Assembly (NCBI RefSeq): GCF_000379525.1
Contig: NZ_KB902419.1
Span: 42,224-97,277, forward strand
Source of the DNA: Lamprocystis purpurea DSM 4197
Lineage (GTDB): Bacteria > Pseudomonadota > Gammaproteobacteria > Chromatiales > Chromatiaceae
Direction of reading: 5' to 3'
DNA length: 55,054 bases
Every line of letters begins with the position of its first letter. The first letter of the stretch is position 1. Made by a program: the position numbers and the translations under genes. Below the pieces are notes generated by a model, which was given only the letters and a program-made list of their open reading frames with translations, was not told where the DNA came from and did not search any database. Below, one piece after another: positions 42,719 through 52,502 of the stretch.

Positions 42719-43689
42719 AATGCTCCCGGAAGTGAGGCTGGATCAGGAACCGGCACACCCTCGAATGGGTACGCGGGAACCAGACCGTGCTTGATGCCCC
42801 ACAGATACCAGTTGTCGACCACGGTGCCGGTCAACAGGATGCCGATACCACCGGTGATGACCACCAGTACCGCAAACCAGTAGGCCCAGCGATGGATCGA
42901 CTCCATGGTCGCATTGAAGCCCATGGTCCATCTCCACAGCAACTGCGCGCGCTCGGCCGCCGTACCGCGATCGGTGATCTGATCGATTTCCCGATCGCCG
43001 CCGTAGCGACTCACGGCCAGGATGGTCCCGCCATGCATCGCGAACAGAACCGCCGAGCCGTAGAGGAAGGCGATCGAGAGCATGTGGAACGGGTTGTAGT
43101 AAAGATTGCCGTAGGCGATCGAGAAGGCGGCAGTCCAGTCGAGATGCGGGAAGATACCGAACGGCGGCGCCTCGGACCAGGAACCCATCATCACCGGGCG
43201 AATGAAACCAATCACCAGATACAGCCAGATCGCGGCGGCAAAGGCCCAGGCCATATGCGTACCAACGCCAAGCGTGATCGCGCGTCGATAGGTACGCACC
43301 CACCACAGAAGGATCGACACGGTCAGGAAGAACCCGGCCATGAGCCACCAGCCGCCTTTTGCCAACGGCGGGACATGGAGCCCGTATTCCGGAGCTGGCG
43401 GCTCCAGTGCCAGCCAGAAGAACTCCTGGGCGAACTTGATGGGGCTCCAGTCGACCGACGCGGCCATGTTGAGCCCGATGATCTCAAAGGCGATGAAGCC
43501 GAAGATCAGCGCGAACACGCCGCTCGTTCCCAGGTAGATGGGTCCGATCTGCGCATCGCCGATTTTGCCCAACCAATAACTGAAGATTGGTTTTCCGATG
43601 CGGTCACGCTGACCATCGGTATGGGGTACACCCGGATAAGCCGGCGCGCGTACTTGCACCGTAGTAAAAATATTTTGGTATTCAGCCAT
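42715..43689 (-). CDS. pufM: Photosynthetic reaction centre M subunit
   Basis: This 324-aa membrane protein with five helices forms the reaction-centre core with PufL. It includes the special-pair and iron-ligand histidines in [40 protein letters not shown] and [18 protein letters not shown] lies 7 bp before the ATG. The gene follows pufL by 14 bp and overlaps pufC, as in other LMC operons. Confidence 0.98.
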   Translation of the reverse strand: MAEYQNIFTTVQVRAPAYPGVPHTDGQRDRIGKPIFSYWLGKIGDAQIGPIYLGTSGVFALIFGFIAFEIIGLNMAASVDWSPIKFAQEFFWLALEPPAPEYGLHVPPLAKGGWWLMAGFFLTVSILLWWVRTYRRAITLGVGTHMAWAFAAAIWLYLVIGFIRPVMMGSWSEAPPFGIFPHLDWTAAFSIAYGNLYYNPFHMLSIAFLYGSAVLFAMHGGTILAVSRYGGDREIDQITDRGTAAERAQLLWRWTMGFNATMESIHRWAYWFAVLVVITGGIGILLTGTVVDNWYLWGIKHGLVPAYPFEGVPVPDPASLPGAL

Positions 43690-43703
43690 TAGGGTACTCC
43701 TGA

Positions 43704-44528
43704 TCAGCCGAAGATCGGCAGGTTAGGCCACCAGGTCCACCATTCCGGCCAGCCGCGGGTCCAGAAGGGGCCGCTGAGGATGATACAGATCGCGCTCCAG
43801 AAAGAGGCATTGATGGCGAGGAACACGCCCAGCCGATGGATGCCCAGTGCGCCGATCGAATACCCAACCTCGTCCCGGAAGAAGGTGTTCTCATGCTCGG
43901 AGGTCTTCACCGTCTCACCTTTCCCCGGATTGGTTACCGAGAGAATCAGCGACCCATGCATGGAGAGCGCAAGCGCGTTGGTGAAGAAGAAGGTGATGGC
44001 GAGCATGTGCGCCGGGTTGTAGTGGAAGTGCAGGAACTGATATCCCACATTCGACACCCAGTCCAGGTGACTGAGAATGCCGTAGGGGAAACCGTGGCCC
44101 CAAGCCCCCAACAGAACCGGCCGAATCACGACAAGCGCGACATAAGCAAAGATCGCGAAGCTGAATGCAAACGGGACATGCAGCCCGATGCCGAGCTTGC
44201 GCGCGATCTCAACCTGGCGTAGTGCCCAAGAGACAAATGCGCCGATAGCGCACAATGTGATGATCTGCCACAGACCTCCTTTCGCCATCGGCGCCATCCC
44301 CAGCCCGTAGCTCAGGTCCGGGGGCGCGATGCTGATCTGCCACAGATTCCAGGTCGGCCCCATGGCCGCACCCCAAACTATCAATAGTGTACCAAGGACG
44401 GCGAAGAAGACTGCGGTGACTCCAAAGAAGCCGACATAAAACGGCCCGACCCAGAAATCAAAGAGATCTCCGCCGATCAGCGTTCCCCCACGAACGCGAT
44501 ATTTTCGCTCAAAACTCAGCATGGCCAT
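43704..44528 (-). CDS. pufL: Photosynthetic reaction centre L subunit
   Basis: This 274-aa L subunit has five membrane helices. It starts [15 protein letters not shown], as is usual for the family. Special-pair and iron-binding histidines lie in [39 protein letters not shown] and [16 protein letters not shown]. It is preceded by a double-hairpin stability element after pufA1. Confidence 0.98.
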   Translation of the reverse strand: MAMLSFERKYRVRGGTLIGGDLFDFWVGPFYVGFFGVTAVFFAVLGTLLIVWGAAMGPTWNLWQISIAPPDLSYGLGMAPMAKGGLWQIITLCAIGAFVSWALRQVEIARKLGIGLHVPFAFSFAIFAYVALVVIRPVLLGAWGHGFPYGILSHLDWVSNVGYQFLHFHYNPAHMLAITFFFTNALALSMHGSLILSVTNPGKGETVKTSEHENTFFRDEVGYSIGALGIHRLGVFLAINASFWSAICIILSGPFWTRGWPEWWTWWPNLPIFG

Positions 44529-44548
44529 GATTCAACCCTCTGGTCGGG

Positions 44549-44616
44549 GGTTGCCGTCGCGGCAACCACCCCACGGTGCCAAGCAACGAACGGGAGATCG
44601 GAAACCGATCTCCCGT
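44549..44616 (-). promoter_or_regulatory. pufA-pufL intercistronic double hairpin
   Basis: Two perfect hairpins lie between pufA1 and pufL: 44590-44616 with 12-bp arms (ACGGGAGATCGG...CCGATCTCCCGT, AAA loop) and 44549-44567 with 8-bp arms (GGTTGCCG...CGGCAACC). In Rhodobacter the equivalent structures protect the pufBA message so that LH1 outnumbers reaction centres; the same role is likely here. Confidence 0.8.
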
Positions 44617-44638
44617 CCGCTGCCAGTGGCGATTGACG

Positions 44639-45016
44639 CTACTTCGCGGGCGCCGCCGGGACTACGACCACTGGCGCGGGCGCAGCGGCCGCTGGCGCAG
44701 CGGCCGCGGGGGCTGCGGCCGCGGGCTTCGCAGCAGCTGGCGCAGGCGCGGCGGCTGGCTTGGCAGCCACGACCGGCGCAGGCTTGGCGGCAACCGGCGC
44801 AGCCTTCACGACCGGCGCAGCCTTCACGACCGGCGGGTTCGAGATGATCGGCGTCGCATAAGCCGTGTCGAGCCAGTTGAAATTAGCGGTGCTGAGCAGT
44901 ATGAAATGAATGAGCAGTGCGAGAACCGCCAAGCCACCGAAGAGTGCGATCAGCGTGCGGCGCGGATCGAAGATCTTCCAAATCTTGTACAGGTCTGCTT
45001 GCATGGAACCGAACAT
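44639..45016 (-). CDS. pufA1: LH1 alpha polypeptide 1 (PufA1) with long Ala/Pro-rich tail
   Basis: Residues 1-60 form a normal LH1 alpha chain: a [12 protein letters not shown] start, the bacteriochlorophyll His at 37 in LLIHFILLS and a Trp at 48. Residues 61-125 are an added tail of Ala, Pro, Val and Lys, with repeats such as [13 protein letters not shown] and AAAKPA. LH1 alpha chains are usually about 50-65 residues, so this one is roughly doubled. The tail would lie on the periplasmic side. AGGAG lies 7 bp before the ATG at 45016. His-Trp spacing is +11, lacking the one-residue deletion linked to calcium-bound red-shifted LH1. No stop or frameshift explains the tail. Confidence 0.93.
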   Translation of the reverse strand: MFGSMQADLYKIWKIFDPRRTLIALFGGLAVLALLIHFILLSTANFNWLDTAYATPIISNPPVVKAAPVVKAAPVAAKPAPVVAAKPAAAPAPAAAKPAAAAPAAAAPAAAAPAPVVVVPAAPAK

Positions 45017-45061
45017 TGTTGATCTCCTATTGATTTACGTTGGGGGTTAGTGACGATCAGG

Positions 45062-45205
45062 CTACAGCCAGGGACGCCATGCCCAGACCAGGATGTGAGC
45101 GACTACTGCGATACCAACGAAAGCGGTCATGCTCTGTACGAAGAAACCGTGGAACTCTTTCGCCTCGTCATCGCTGAGTCCGGTGAGACTTTTGTTTTCG
45201 GCCAT
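45062..45205 (-). CDS. pufB1: LH1 beta polypeptide 1 (PufB1)
   Basis: This 47-residue LH1 beta chain starts [20 protein letters not shown] and ends with the bacteriochlorophyll-binding His region [18 protein letters not shown] lies 8 bp before the ATG. It is the first gene of the puf structural block (B1-A1-L-M-C-B2-A2). It differs from PufB2 mainly in lacking two residues near the start. Confidence 0.96.
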   Translation of the reverse strand: MAENKSLTGLSDDEAKEFHGFFVQSMTAFVGIAVVAHILVWAWRPWL

Positions 45206-45326
45206 GGTAATTACCTCAAGCTCGTGGAGATGGCCTTGCGGCCGTTAGCGCGCATCCCAGCGCGAACCATATGAGACACGACGCAATACGCCGCATCCCG
45301 CTTCTTGCCCGCTGCCAGTCGGGCAT

Positions 45327-45350
45327 TGACATGACTGTCACAGTATGTCA
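45327..45350 (-). promoter_or_regulatory. 24-bp palindromic element upstream of pufB1
   Basis: TGACAT-N12-ATGTCA is a perfect 6-bp-arm inverted repeat with a further palindrome in its centre (CTGTGACAG on the minus strand). On the minus strand it also supplies a TTGACA -35-like box. It lies 120 bp upstream of pufB1 and overlaps the stop of the pufQ-like gene. It is a candidate regulator site for a separate puf promoter, but it does not fit TGT-N12-ACA. Confidence 0.5.
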
Positions 45351-45569
45351 AAGAAAGGCGAAAGGCAAGACCCGATGAGTCACTGCTCGCGCCTCGGCGA
45401 AACACGATCGATGCACATCCGTGACCGAGGGCCAGGGACGCATACGGGACGGCAACAACCGGGCGAACAGACTCATCACCCAGAAAATCACGAAAGCCAC
45501 CCCGAAGATCAGCCGGTACTGCCGACGTTCACGCGCCCAGAGTTTGGACAGTTCGTTAGGGTCGTTCAT
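45348..45569 (-). CDS. PufQ-like small membrane protein
   Basis: This 73-aa protein lies between bchZ and pufB1, the place of pufQ in alphaproteobacteria. It starts MNDPNELSKLWARERRQYRL at ATG 45569 and has one hydrophobic helix (LIFGVAFVIFWVMSLFARLL) followed by a basic tail. The pattern of (E/R)YRLIF before a helix resembles PufQ, which supports bacteriochlorophyll delivery to assembling complexes. Similarity is weak, so this is a positional call. Confidence 0.5.
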   Translation of the reverse strand: MNDPNELSKLWARERRQYRLIFGVAFVIFWVMSLFARLLPSRMRPWPSVTDVHRSCFAEARAVTHRVLPFAFL

Positions 45570-45685
45570 AGTTGCTACTCGGATTTCGCTTGATGGCGTG
45601 GCGCAATGGTATGGCCGCAGGCTGCTCACGGTACGATGGCCTGGGAGCAGTGCTGCGTCGCGCATTGTGTCATCTGAAAATAGGC

Positions 45686-47143
45686 TCATGACGCAACCGC
45701 CGCGGGACGCCGTCCCTGAATACGCTGCAGCCGCTCCAGAGTCACCGTTGGTTCGCCGGCCTTACGCGCGGCTTGCTCGGCCGCATCGCGCAGACGCTTG
45801 GCGGCGGAGATGCGTATCAGCACCGGTTGGCTTTCGAGCGCGGCGTCGAGCGCGGCCTTGGCCTCATCGGTCCAAGGCAATTCCTGATAGACCCGTGCCG
45901 GCGTCGGATCGGTCTGGTCCAGATCGGTTCCGAGCGGCAGGATATGGAACAAGGCGTCAAACAGCGCGTTACAGACCTCTTGCACCAGATAGGTCGCCCC
46001 GGAATATCCCATGAAGGGGGTTCCGGTATGGCGACGAATAATAGTCCCAGGAAAAGACGCGGGGATATAGGTCGCACGCGCATTGACTTCCGCCAGATAC
46101 ATGCGCTCATTATAGCTGCCAAACAGGATCAAGGGGGGTTGTCCCTGAACCTGCTGACGCACGGCCTGATTGTCTGGTTTGACGCCCGGACGCCGCGCCA
46201 CCGCGAAGTTGCAGGGCAGGCCCAGTTCATCAGCAAGGTAATGTCGCAGACCGCGGCTATAGGTCTCGGTCGCCACCACACCAAAGCTGGCGGTCGCAAA
46301 AAAATCCTGAGTCACGGAGCGCCACAGGTCCCAAATCGGTGCGAGGGTCGTGCGCTTTTCTTCGGCGATGAATGGTTCCGGGTCCAGTCCCAGGCACTCG
46401 CCCAAACTCCGCAGGAAGCGGGTCGTGCTGTGCAGTCCGATCGGAGCTTGGAAATAGGGCTTATCCAGCGCTTCGCACAGCAGGCGGCCAAACTCCCGGT
46501 ATAAACAGACGGTCGCGTCCGCATCCCGCAACCGTGGGATCTGCGACAGCGCACAACCCAGGGGAAAGACCAGATTCACTTCGGCGCCGATGCCCTCGAT
46601 CAGGCGGCGCATCTCGGCCAGATCGGACCACATGTTGAAGGTGCCGTACATGGCCCCGACGATATTGACCCGCGGCTTACTGCCGGGCTTGCGCGCTTTG
46701 CCGGTCCCCTTGGATTTACCGTGAACTCCGAATTGATTCCATAACCAGAACAAGGCACGGTCCGCGCTCTGCCACTGATCCTCGTCGATGGTACGCGGGA
46801 GAAAACGCTGAATATTTTTTCCGTTGGGCGTCACTCCGCCGCCGATCATCTCGGCAATGGACCCGGTCACGACCACCGATGGCTTGTCTGGATCTAAGGT
46901 CGCATGGGCGCGGCTGAGCGCGGCTTCAGTGCCTTTCTGACCAAGCTCCTCTTCTCCAAGCCCAGTGACAACCACCGGCAAGGCGTGAGGCGGCAACCCG
47001 TCGGTGTAGTGGAGAACCGCGGTGACGGGCAGGTTTTCACAACCGACCGGACCATCAATGATCACTTGCAGTCCGTCGATCGCGGCAAACGCATACACCG
47101 CTCCCCAGTAACCACCCGCCCGATCGAGATCCTGAATCAACAT
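45686..47143 (-). CDS. bchZ: Chlorophyllide a reductase subunit BchZ
   Basis: This 485-aa nitrogenase-like subunit forms with BchY the catalytic part of chlorophyllide a reductase, which reduces ring B on the way to bacteriochlorophyllide a. The N-terminal [19 protein letters not shown] and [23 protein letters not shown] and the C-terminal [11 protein letters not shown] are family-typical. The ATG at 47143 lies 4 bp after the bchY stop; an upstream extension would overlap bchY with unlike sequence. Confidence 0.96.
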   Translation of the reverse strand: MLIQDLDRAGGYWGAVYAFAAIDGLQVIIDGPVGCENLPVTAVLHYTDGLPPHALPVVVTGLGEEELGQKGTEAALSRAHATLDPDKPSVVVTGSIAEMIGGGVTPNGKNIQRFLPRTIDEDQWQSADRALFWLWNQFGVHGKSKGTGKARKPGSKPRVNIVGAMYGTFNMWSDLAEMRRLIEGIGAEVNLVFPLGCALSQIPRLRDADATVCLYREFGRLLCEALDKPYFQAPIGLHSTTRFLRSLGECLGLDPEPFIAEEKRTTLAPIWDLWRSVTQDFFATASFGVVATETYSRGLRHYLADELGLPCNFAVARRPGVKPDNQAVRQQVQGQPPLILFGSYNERMYLAEVNARATYIPASFPGTIIRRHTGTPFMGYSGATYLVQEVCNALFDALFHILPLGTDLDQTDPTPARVYQELPWTDEAKAALDAALESQPVLIRISAAKRLRDAAEQAARKAGEPTVTLERLQRIQGRRPAAVAS

Positions 47144-47147
47144 GCGC

Positions 47148-48632
47148 TCAGCCTCCCGTACCGGTGGCGACAGCGGCGGCGGCACGCGCTCCCCGATCCG
47201 ATGGGAAGCAACCATCGGAGTGACGGAAGAAGGCATCCATCGCATCAAAGCGCGAACGGCTCGCCAACGCGGCATTGATGACTTGGGCCAGCGAACCGGC
47301 ACCCGCCGGCCCCATCAGGGGACGCGCGGAGATCAGGTTCGTGAAGTACAAGGCGGGGATCGCCCGCTCTTTGGCCTGCTGTACGACCGGCGTGGTGCCG
47401 ATGACGACATCGGGAGAGAACTCACGCATTGCCGCAAGGTCTTGCTCCAAAGTGGCACGGTATTGAACGCGCACACCCTTGGACTCGAGCCAGTCGCAAT
47501 CGGTTCTGGACCACTCGGTCCGACCGCAAGCCGTCCCCACATACCGCAGGTCGGCGCCGCTCTCGATCAACAGGCGCCCGACGATGAGTTCTGAACCTTC
47601 ATAACCGGACAGGGTAATGCGGCCCTTGATCGGCGCCCCCTTGATGGCCTCTCGCGTGGCAGGCAGCCAACGGTTTTTCGCCGCGGTCAGTACTGTAGAC
47701 GGCACCCCACAGGCTGCGGCAATAGCTTCCAACCAAGCGGCGGTCCCCTCGTAACCAACGGGTGCAGAACCGACGACCGGCCGGCCGGCCACTGCAAATT
47801 CGTTGCATACGCCGCTGTACTGGGGGTGGATCGCGGCGGCGGCGACACCGGCCAGGGCGCCATAGAGTTCGCGCCATTCGCGGGTCGGCACCACCGGTCC
47901 GGCAGCCAGTTCCAGGGATTCGAGCAACCTACCGATGGTCATCGGATCGACCGGGAACATTTCGCCGATGAGGGCGACCGCGGGCCGTTGTGAGCGCCCG
48001 CCACGGGGGGCCTGGACCGGGCCCTGTTCCGCTTCCTGACGGGCACGACGCAACATGGCCGCGGAGAGTACGTCTTTGGCTTCGGCGTGCGTCGGCACCC
48101 CGAATCCAGGAACATCGATCCCGATGATGCGCACACCGTTGATCGACTGCGGCAACAGCCGTAGCGGCACCCCGGACGCGCTGGGAACGCATAAATTGAT
48201 GATGACCACCGCATCGTAATGCGTTGGATCGGCAAGCGCATAGGCGGCCTCACGCACGTCTTCGAAGAGCTTGCCGGTGACCAGTGTCTCTGAATCGAAC
48301 GGGACATAGCCGACGCTGCGGCGCGCCCCATAGAAATGTGCGGTGAACGTCAAACCGTAGACGCAGCAGGCGGAACCGACCAGCACAGTCGCCGTGCGCC
48401 GCATCCGCAACCCGACACGCAGGGACCCGAAGGCCGGGCACATACTCTGGGGCTGATCGTGAGCACCGGAATCACAGGCTTTGGCCACATCCTGAGGCAG
48501 CCCAGTCGCGGAGACACGTAAACTCGCGCGGCTCACACCAAGGTCCGCAATCCGCGCGCCGAGACCCTTGGGCACGTCCAGAGAGTGCTCAGGCTCGGTC
48601 AACGCGACGGAATCGGTCAAGGTCTCGGACAT
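47148..48632 (-). CDS. bchY: Chlorophyllide a reductase subunit BchY
   Basis: This 494-aa partner of BchZ contains Cys ligands for the bridging [4Fe-4S] cluster in [19 protein letters not shown] and [28 protein letters not shown] and the C-terminal [11 protein letters not shown]-type region fit the family. It follows bchX by 32 bp and is followed immediately by bchZ. Confidence 0.96.
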   Translation of the reverse strand: MSETLTDSVALTEPEHSLDVPKGLGARIADLGVSRASLRVSATGLPQDVAKACDSGAHDQPQSMCPAFGSLRVGLRMRRTATVLVGSACCVYGLTFTAHFYGARRSVGYVPFDSETLVTGKLFEDVREAAYALADPTHYDAVVIINLCVPSASGVPLRLLPQSINGVRIIGIDVPGFGVPTHAEAKDVLSAAMLRRARQEAEQGPVQAPRGGRSQRPAVALIGEMFPVDPMTIGRLLESLELAAGPVVPTREWRELYGALAGVAAAAIHPQYSGVCNEFAVAGRPVVGSAPVGYEGTAAWLEAIAAACGVPSTVLTAAKNRWLPATREAIKGAPIKGRITLSGYEGSELIVGRLLIESGADLRYVGTACGRTEWSRTDCDWLESKGVRVQYRATLEQDLAAMREFSPDVVIGTTPVVQQAKERAIPALYFTNLISARPLMGPAGAGSLAQVINAALASRSRFDAMDAFFRHSDGCFPSDRGARAAAAVATGTGG

Positions 48633-48664
48633 GGCGCTGGCGTCTCGCGGCTCCGGTTCGGTAA

Positions 48665-49690
48665 TCAGGCGTCGTCGTAGATGACTTCGAGCGACGGTTT
48701 GGAAACAAAGGACTTGCCGCGCATGTCCTCGATGGTCGCGGGCTCCAGGACCACATTGCGACCGACGTCCTCACTCTTGAAAAGATCGAGCAGACCATCC
48801 GCGGTCAGCGGCTTCGGCCGCTGCGGCAAGGACTCCGCGACATTCAGCGCGAGTGCCTCAAACAAAGGCCCCCAAGTGCTGCCGGGCTGCCCGACGATTT
48901 GATAGCTCGCACTCTTACGGCGAATCTCCTCGTTGGCCGGAATACAGCCAAGCACCGGAATACCGACCGCCGCGGCGAAGGCCTGCGCCTCTCCGGTCCC
49001 GTCATCCTTATTGATGACCATTCCGGCTACCCCGACGTTGCCGCCCAGGTTGCGGAAGTAATCGACCGCACTGCAAACATTGTTTGCGACATACAGTGAC
49101 TGCAGATCATTGGACCCGACGACGATCACCTTCTGACAGAGGTCACGGGCAATCGGCAGACCGAAACCACCGCACACGACATCGCCGAGGAAGTCGAGCA
49201 GCACATAGTCGAAGTCCCATTCGTGGAACCCCAGGCTATCGAGGAGCTCGAAACCATGGATGATGCCGCGCCCGCCGCAACCGCGACCGACCTCAGGTCC
49301 ACCCAATTCCATGGCAAAGACGCCGTCGCGCTTGAAACAGACGTCGCCGATCTGCACCGGCTCTCCGGCCGCTTTTTTCGCGGCAGAGGTTTCGATGATG
49401 GTCGGACAAGCGCGCCCGCCAAACAGCAGGGTGGTGGTATCGCTCTTGGGATCGCATCCGATCAACAGGACTTTCTTGCCTTGCTGGGCCATCATGTAAG
49501 AGAGGTTGGCGAGTGTGAAGCTCTTGCCGATTCCACCCTTGCCATAGATTGCAATGATCTGGGTCTGCCGCCCGGACAAGGGCGTCGGCAGCGCGACAGC
49601 GGCGCTCGCGGGCCGGCTGCCCCCGCTGTGGCCTTCCCCAGAGTCACGCTGGGCGAGCACGGGGTTGGTCTGGCCGTCGCGGATGGTCAT
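48665..49690 (-). CDS. bchX: Chlorophyllide a reductase iron protein BchX
   Basis: This 341-aa NifH-like ATPase dimer donates electrons to BchYZ. The P-loop is [19 protein letters not shown]; the cluster ligands are in [14 protein letters not shown] and [14 protein letters not shown]. An N-terminal tail of about 45 residues precedes the P-loop, longer than in NifH but usual for BchX. The ATG at 49690 overlaps the bchC stop by 4 bp. Confidence 0.97.
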   Translation of the reverse strand: MTIRDGQTNPVLAQRDSGEGHSGGSRPASAAVALPTPLSGRQTQIIAIYGKGGIGKSFTLANLSYMMAQQGKKVLLIGCDPKSDTTTLLFGGRACPTIIETSAAKKAAGEPVQIGDVCFKRDGVFAMELGGPEVGRGCGGRGIIHGFELLDSLGFHEWDFDYVLLDFLGDVVCGGFGLPIARDLCQKVIVVGSNDLQSLYVANNVCSAVDYFRNLGGNVGVAGMVINKDDGTGEAQAFAAAVGIPVLGCIPANEEIRRKSASYQIVGQPGSTWGPLFEALALNVAESLPQRPKPLTADGLLDLFKSEDVGRNVVLEPATIEDMRGKSFVSKPSLEVIYDDA

Positions 49691-50634
49691 GCGTTGCGCC
49701 TCCAATCGAGAATCATCTTGAGGCAATTCGGATCACCAAAGGCCGTTTGATAGGCAGCCGCTGCCTCATGCGCCGGATGACGGTGCGTGATCAGGCCGTC
49801 GAGCGACAATTCGCCGGATTCGGCGAGACGCTTAGCCGCATGCAGGTCGGGCTCGCGCCATTCGGCCGCCACGCGGATCCGCGCCTCGCGCATGAAGGCC
49901 GGCGGAAAGCTGAACGACAGCGGTTCACTATAGAAGCCCGCAAGCACGACCTCGCCTTGCGGCGCCAGCCGGGCGATCAACTGATCCAAAAGCTTCGCGT
50001 CGCCGCTCACGTCATAGATGGCGCGGTAGTCACGCCGGGGATCGGCATCCGGGTGAATCACGGTATAGCCCTCGGCACCCATGGCCCGTTGCGCGTCGGT
50101 CTCCCAGACTACCGGCGGCTCACCGCCCCGCAGCACGGTCAGGCGAGCGATGAGCCGCCCGAGTACGCCGTGCCCGACGATGAGCTGGGGCTGCAGCGCC
50201 TGGGGTGCCGACAACGCGTGATAGGCGGTCGCCGCCAAGGCCAGCAGCACACCGCGCTCGCTGATCCGCTCGGTGATCGACACCACGCGCGCTCCGCGCA
50301 CGACGACGCGGGCCGAGGCGCCGCCGAACAGGCCTCGCACCGCGCCATAACAACTGGCGCCCGGCACGAACACGGACTCACCGACCGACAGCCCCGAACG
50401 GATCCCCGCCGCGGTCACCCGCCCGACCGATTCATAGCCAGGCACCAAGGGATACCCCATCCCCGGGAAACTCGGCATCCGACCGGTCCAGAGCAAGCGC
50501 TCGGTCCCGGTACTGATCCCGCTCCAGTCGATCTCGACCACCACGTCCTCCTCCCCGGGAGGCGTGAGTTCGAGCGACTCCAGGCTGAGTTGCCCGGGCT
50601 GCGCGAAGACCACGGCGGTGGTAATGAGAGTCAC
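49687..50634 (-). CDS. bchC: Bacteriochlorophyllide a dehydrogenase BchC
   Basis: This 315-aa protein of the medium-chain dehydrogenase family oxidises 3-hydroxyethyl bacteriochlorophyllide a to the 3-acetyl form. It shows [11 protein letters not shown] near residue 39, PGYESVGRV, and a degenerate nucleotide-binding stretch ([13 protein letters not shown]). It begins the bchCXYZ part of the superoperon. A PpsR-type operator pair lies 60-103 bp upstream. Confidence 0.95.
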   Translation of the reverse strand: MTLITTAVVFAQPGQLSLESLELTPPGEEDVVVEIDWSGISTGTERLLWTGRMPSFPGMGYPLVPGYESVGRVTAAGIRSGLSVGESVFVPGASCYGAVRGLFGGASARVVVRGARVVSITERISERGVLLALAATAYHALSAPQALQPQLIVGHGVLGRLIARLTVLRGGEPPVVWETDAQRAMGAEGYTVIHPDADPRRDYRAIYDVSGDAKLLDQLIARLAPQGEVVLAGFYSEPLSFSFPPAFMREARIRVAAEWREPDLHAAKRLAESGELSLDGLITHRHPAHEAAAAYQTAFGDPNCLKMILDWRRNA

Positions 50635-50693
50635 TTGGTTGCTCAGTCTTTTTGGGTCGGAACGCTAGCCGCTAGGGACGACCGTGAAACTGG

Positions 50694-50737
50694 TGTCAGT
50701 CTAGCCTTACTGCATCGAATGTCAACCGGTATTGACA
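50694..50737 (-). promoter_or_regulatory. bchC operator: paired PpsR/CrtJ-type sites 8 bp apart
   Basis: On the minus strand a perfect TGT-N12-ACA (50737-50720) is followed after 8 bp by AGT-N12-ACA (50711-50694). The same perfect-then-AGT arrangement and spacing occur before crtI. In Rhodobacter capsulatus two CrtJ sites 8 bp apart control bchC. Confidence 0.78.
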
Positions 50738-50746
50738 CATGGTTTG

Positions 50747-51314
50747 TCAGCAGCGCGCGACGAGGAGGCGAATCATGATCGGTCGACGCGTTGCGACCTC
50801 CTGCACCCGGCCGAAGCCGGCGCGCTTGAGCATCGCCGTCAATTCCGCGCACGTGCGTGGGCGTCCGCTACCCATGGCCAACAGGTAAAAACCGAAGTAA
50901 GCCTCACCGATTGGCTCGGCGCCGGGGGTATCGGACATGGGCTCGGCCAGAGTCAATGCCCCACCGGGCGGGAGGGCCCGTCGCGCCGCACTCAGAACCG
51001 GTTGCGCCGGCACGTCATCATGGTCAGGGATGACCCGCACCAAAGAGATCCGGTCCGCGTCGGTGGGCAGGGTATCGCGGAACAGGTCGCCGCCAACGGC
51101 CTGTGCAAGCGCGGTCAACCCCGCCTGAGCGAATCGCACGCCGTTGGGCAATCGGGCGCGTCAGGGGAAAGTTCGCGGACCAACGCTGGGAGCGCGGCGA
51201 AGCCAGGATACGATTGCGTAAGGCCAGCCAACGGCGGCGCAGGCTCGCGAGCCCCGTCGGCGAGGCCGATGACCACACGCTGTCGTCACTCACCGGGGCA
51301 GGCAATGGGTTCAC
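50747..51314 (-). pseudogene. crtF: crtF pseudogene (hydroxyneurosporene O-methyltransferase), internally deleted and frameshifted
   Basis: An N-terminal piece starts at GTG 51314 and reads through LRRRWLALRNRILASPRSQR and NFPLTRPIAQRRA, the usual start of CrtF. Homology then jumps, in another frame, to the C-terminal part (VGGDLFRDTLPTDADRISLV, AMGSGRPRTCAELTAMLKRA) ending at 50747. About half of the roughly 370-390 residues is missing, including the SAM-binding GxGxG region. The overlap with crtE (GTGA) is kept, showing the gene was once functional. CrtF methylates 1-hydroxy carotenoids, so this strain should lack methoxy carotenoids unless a second methyltransferase exists. Confidence 0.82.
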
Positions 51315-52180
51315 GCCGCAAGTCGCGCGAGTTCCTCAGGCAAGATACGCCGGGACTCGCCGGCGATCAGGGTCTGGAGGGCGGCTGCACCTTGGCAGGG
51401 CGGAATAGCATCAGTCGCGCTGGCAACCAGATCCTTGAGTCGTCGCACGGCACCGGCGACGCCGAGTTCCTGGACCGCATTGGGCCGCCCCAGCGAGCTG
51501 TCACGCCCCAGCGGCTTGCCCATTTCACGGGTCGAAACCACGGCATCGCCCAAGTCATCCGCGACCTGGTAGGCTTCGCCCAAGCGTTCGCCAACCAGAC
51601 GCCAGGCATCGGTCGGCGCACCAACGGATTCGGCCCCGGCCACGGTCGCTGCGACAAACAGCGATCCGGTCTTGGCGCGGTGGTAATCAGCCAGGTCCAC
51701 CTCGGTCTCGCACTCCCAAGCCTGCCCGGCGCAGATGCCGACCGGTGCGCCGGTGCACCGCGCAACCGTTGCCATGACCCGACTCACATGCAGCGGGGCC
51801 GCTTCGATGCGTCGGCCAAGGACCTCGAAGGCGAGGACGATCAGGGCATCCCCGGCCAGCACCGCCAAGCGCTCTCCATAGGCGCAATGGACTGACGGCC
51901 GGCCACGGCGCAAGGTGGAGTCATCGAAACAAGGAAGGTCGTCATGAACCAGGGAGGCGCAGTGGAGGAGTTCGATGGCCGTGGCGGCGGCATTCGTGGT
52001 CTCCGGATCGGTATCGCCGCACGCCCAGGCGACGGCCAGGCAGAGGCGTGGGCGCACCCGTGCGCCGCCCGGAAATACCGCGTACCGCAGGGCCTGGGCG
52101 AAGCCGGGTGGACATCCCGGCCCCTGGGCGGAGACGATAGCCGCTTCCAGTGCCTGCTCGATACGCTGCGTCGGTTCCAT
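51311..52180 (-). CDS. crtE: Geranylgeranyl diphosphate synthase CrtE
   Basis: This 289-aa prenyl transferase makes C20 geranylgeranyl diphosphate for carotenoids and the bacteriochlorophyll tail. The first Asp-rich motif is HDDLPCFDDS, the second lies in YQVADDLGDAV, and FPGGARVRPRL is also typical. The ATG at 52180 is preferred over 52213 because AGAGGG lies just before it. It overlaps the crtF remnant by 4 bp. A PpsR-type site pair lies just upstream. Confidence 0.95.
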   Translation of the reverse strand: MEPTQRIEQALEAAIVSAQGPGCPPGFAQALRYAVFPGGARVRPRLCLAVAWACGDTDPETTNAAATAIELLHCASLVHDDLPCFDDSTLRRGRPSVHCAYGERLAVLAGDALIVLAFEVLGRRIEAAPLHVSRVMATVARCTGAPVGICAGQAWECETEVDLADYHRAKTGSLFVAATVAGAESVGAPTDAWRLVGERLGEAYQVADDLGDAVVSTREMGKPLGRDSSLGRPNAVQELGVAGAVRRLKDLVASATDAIPPCQGAAALQTLIAGESRRILPEELARLAA

Positions 52181-52214
52181 GGTAGGCCCTCTCGTGGACT
52201 GATTCAGAGACATC

Positions 52215-52258
52215 TATATTTATCGGTTGACATTTGCATGTGTCAGGTAAGATAGACA
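52215..52258. promoter_or_regulatory. PpsR/CrtJ-type operators between crtE and the PucC-like gene
   Basis: A perfect TGT-N12-ACA lies at 52241-52258, and a degenerate TAT-N12-ACA at 52215-52232, again 8 bp apart. The pair lies 35-78 bp upstream of the crtE start and in the shared 322-bp region with the divergent PucC-like gene. Nothing else was recognised in that region. Confidence 0.7.
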
Positions 52259-52502
52259 TTTGCTCCCACCCAGTCAATCCACTTTCCCCAACCTGCGGAT
52301 GCGGCGAGTACTACTCCCCCGCCCTCACCACGGTCCTGCGTGACACCGGGCAAGGTGCGGCGGCCGCGACACTGCGGGGTCGCGCCACGCCGGTGCCGGC
52401 AGGGAAGGGACCGCGGCCAGGCCGCGTCGCCTCAGCCGCAAACGCCGTTGACGATCGCATTCGAAGCCGTTAACCTTGAATTTTGACCAAGATAATTGAC
52501 TT

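Noticed and set aside
45327-45350. Palindrome upstream of pufB1 as a PpsR/CrtJ site
   Set aside because: The orientation and spacing are TGACAT-N12-ATGTCA; no TGT-N12-ACA can be fitted on either strand.
50747-51151. The 134-codon frame as a complete small methyltransferase
   Set aside because: It matches only the C-terminal third of CrtF and lacks the SAM-binding glycine motif, while the matching N-terminal piece lies just upstream in another frame.
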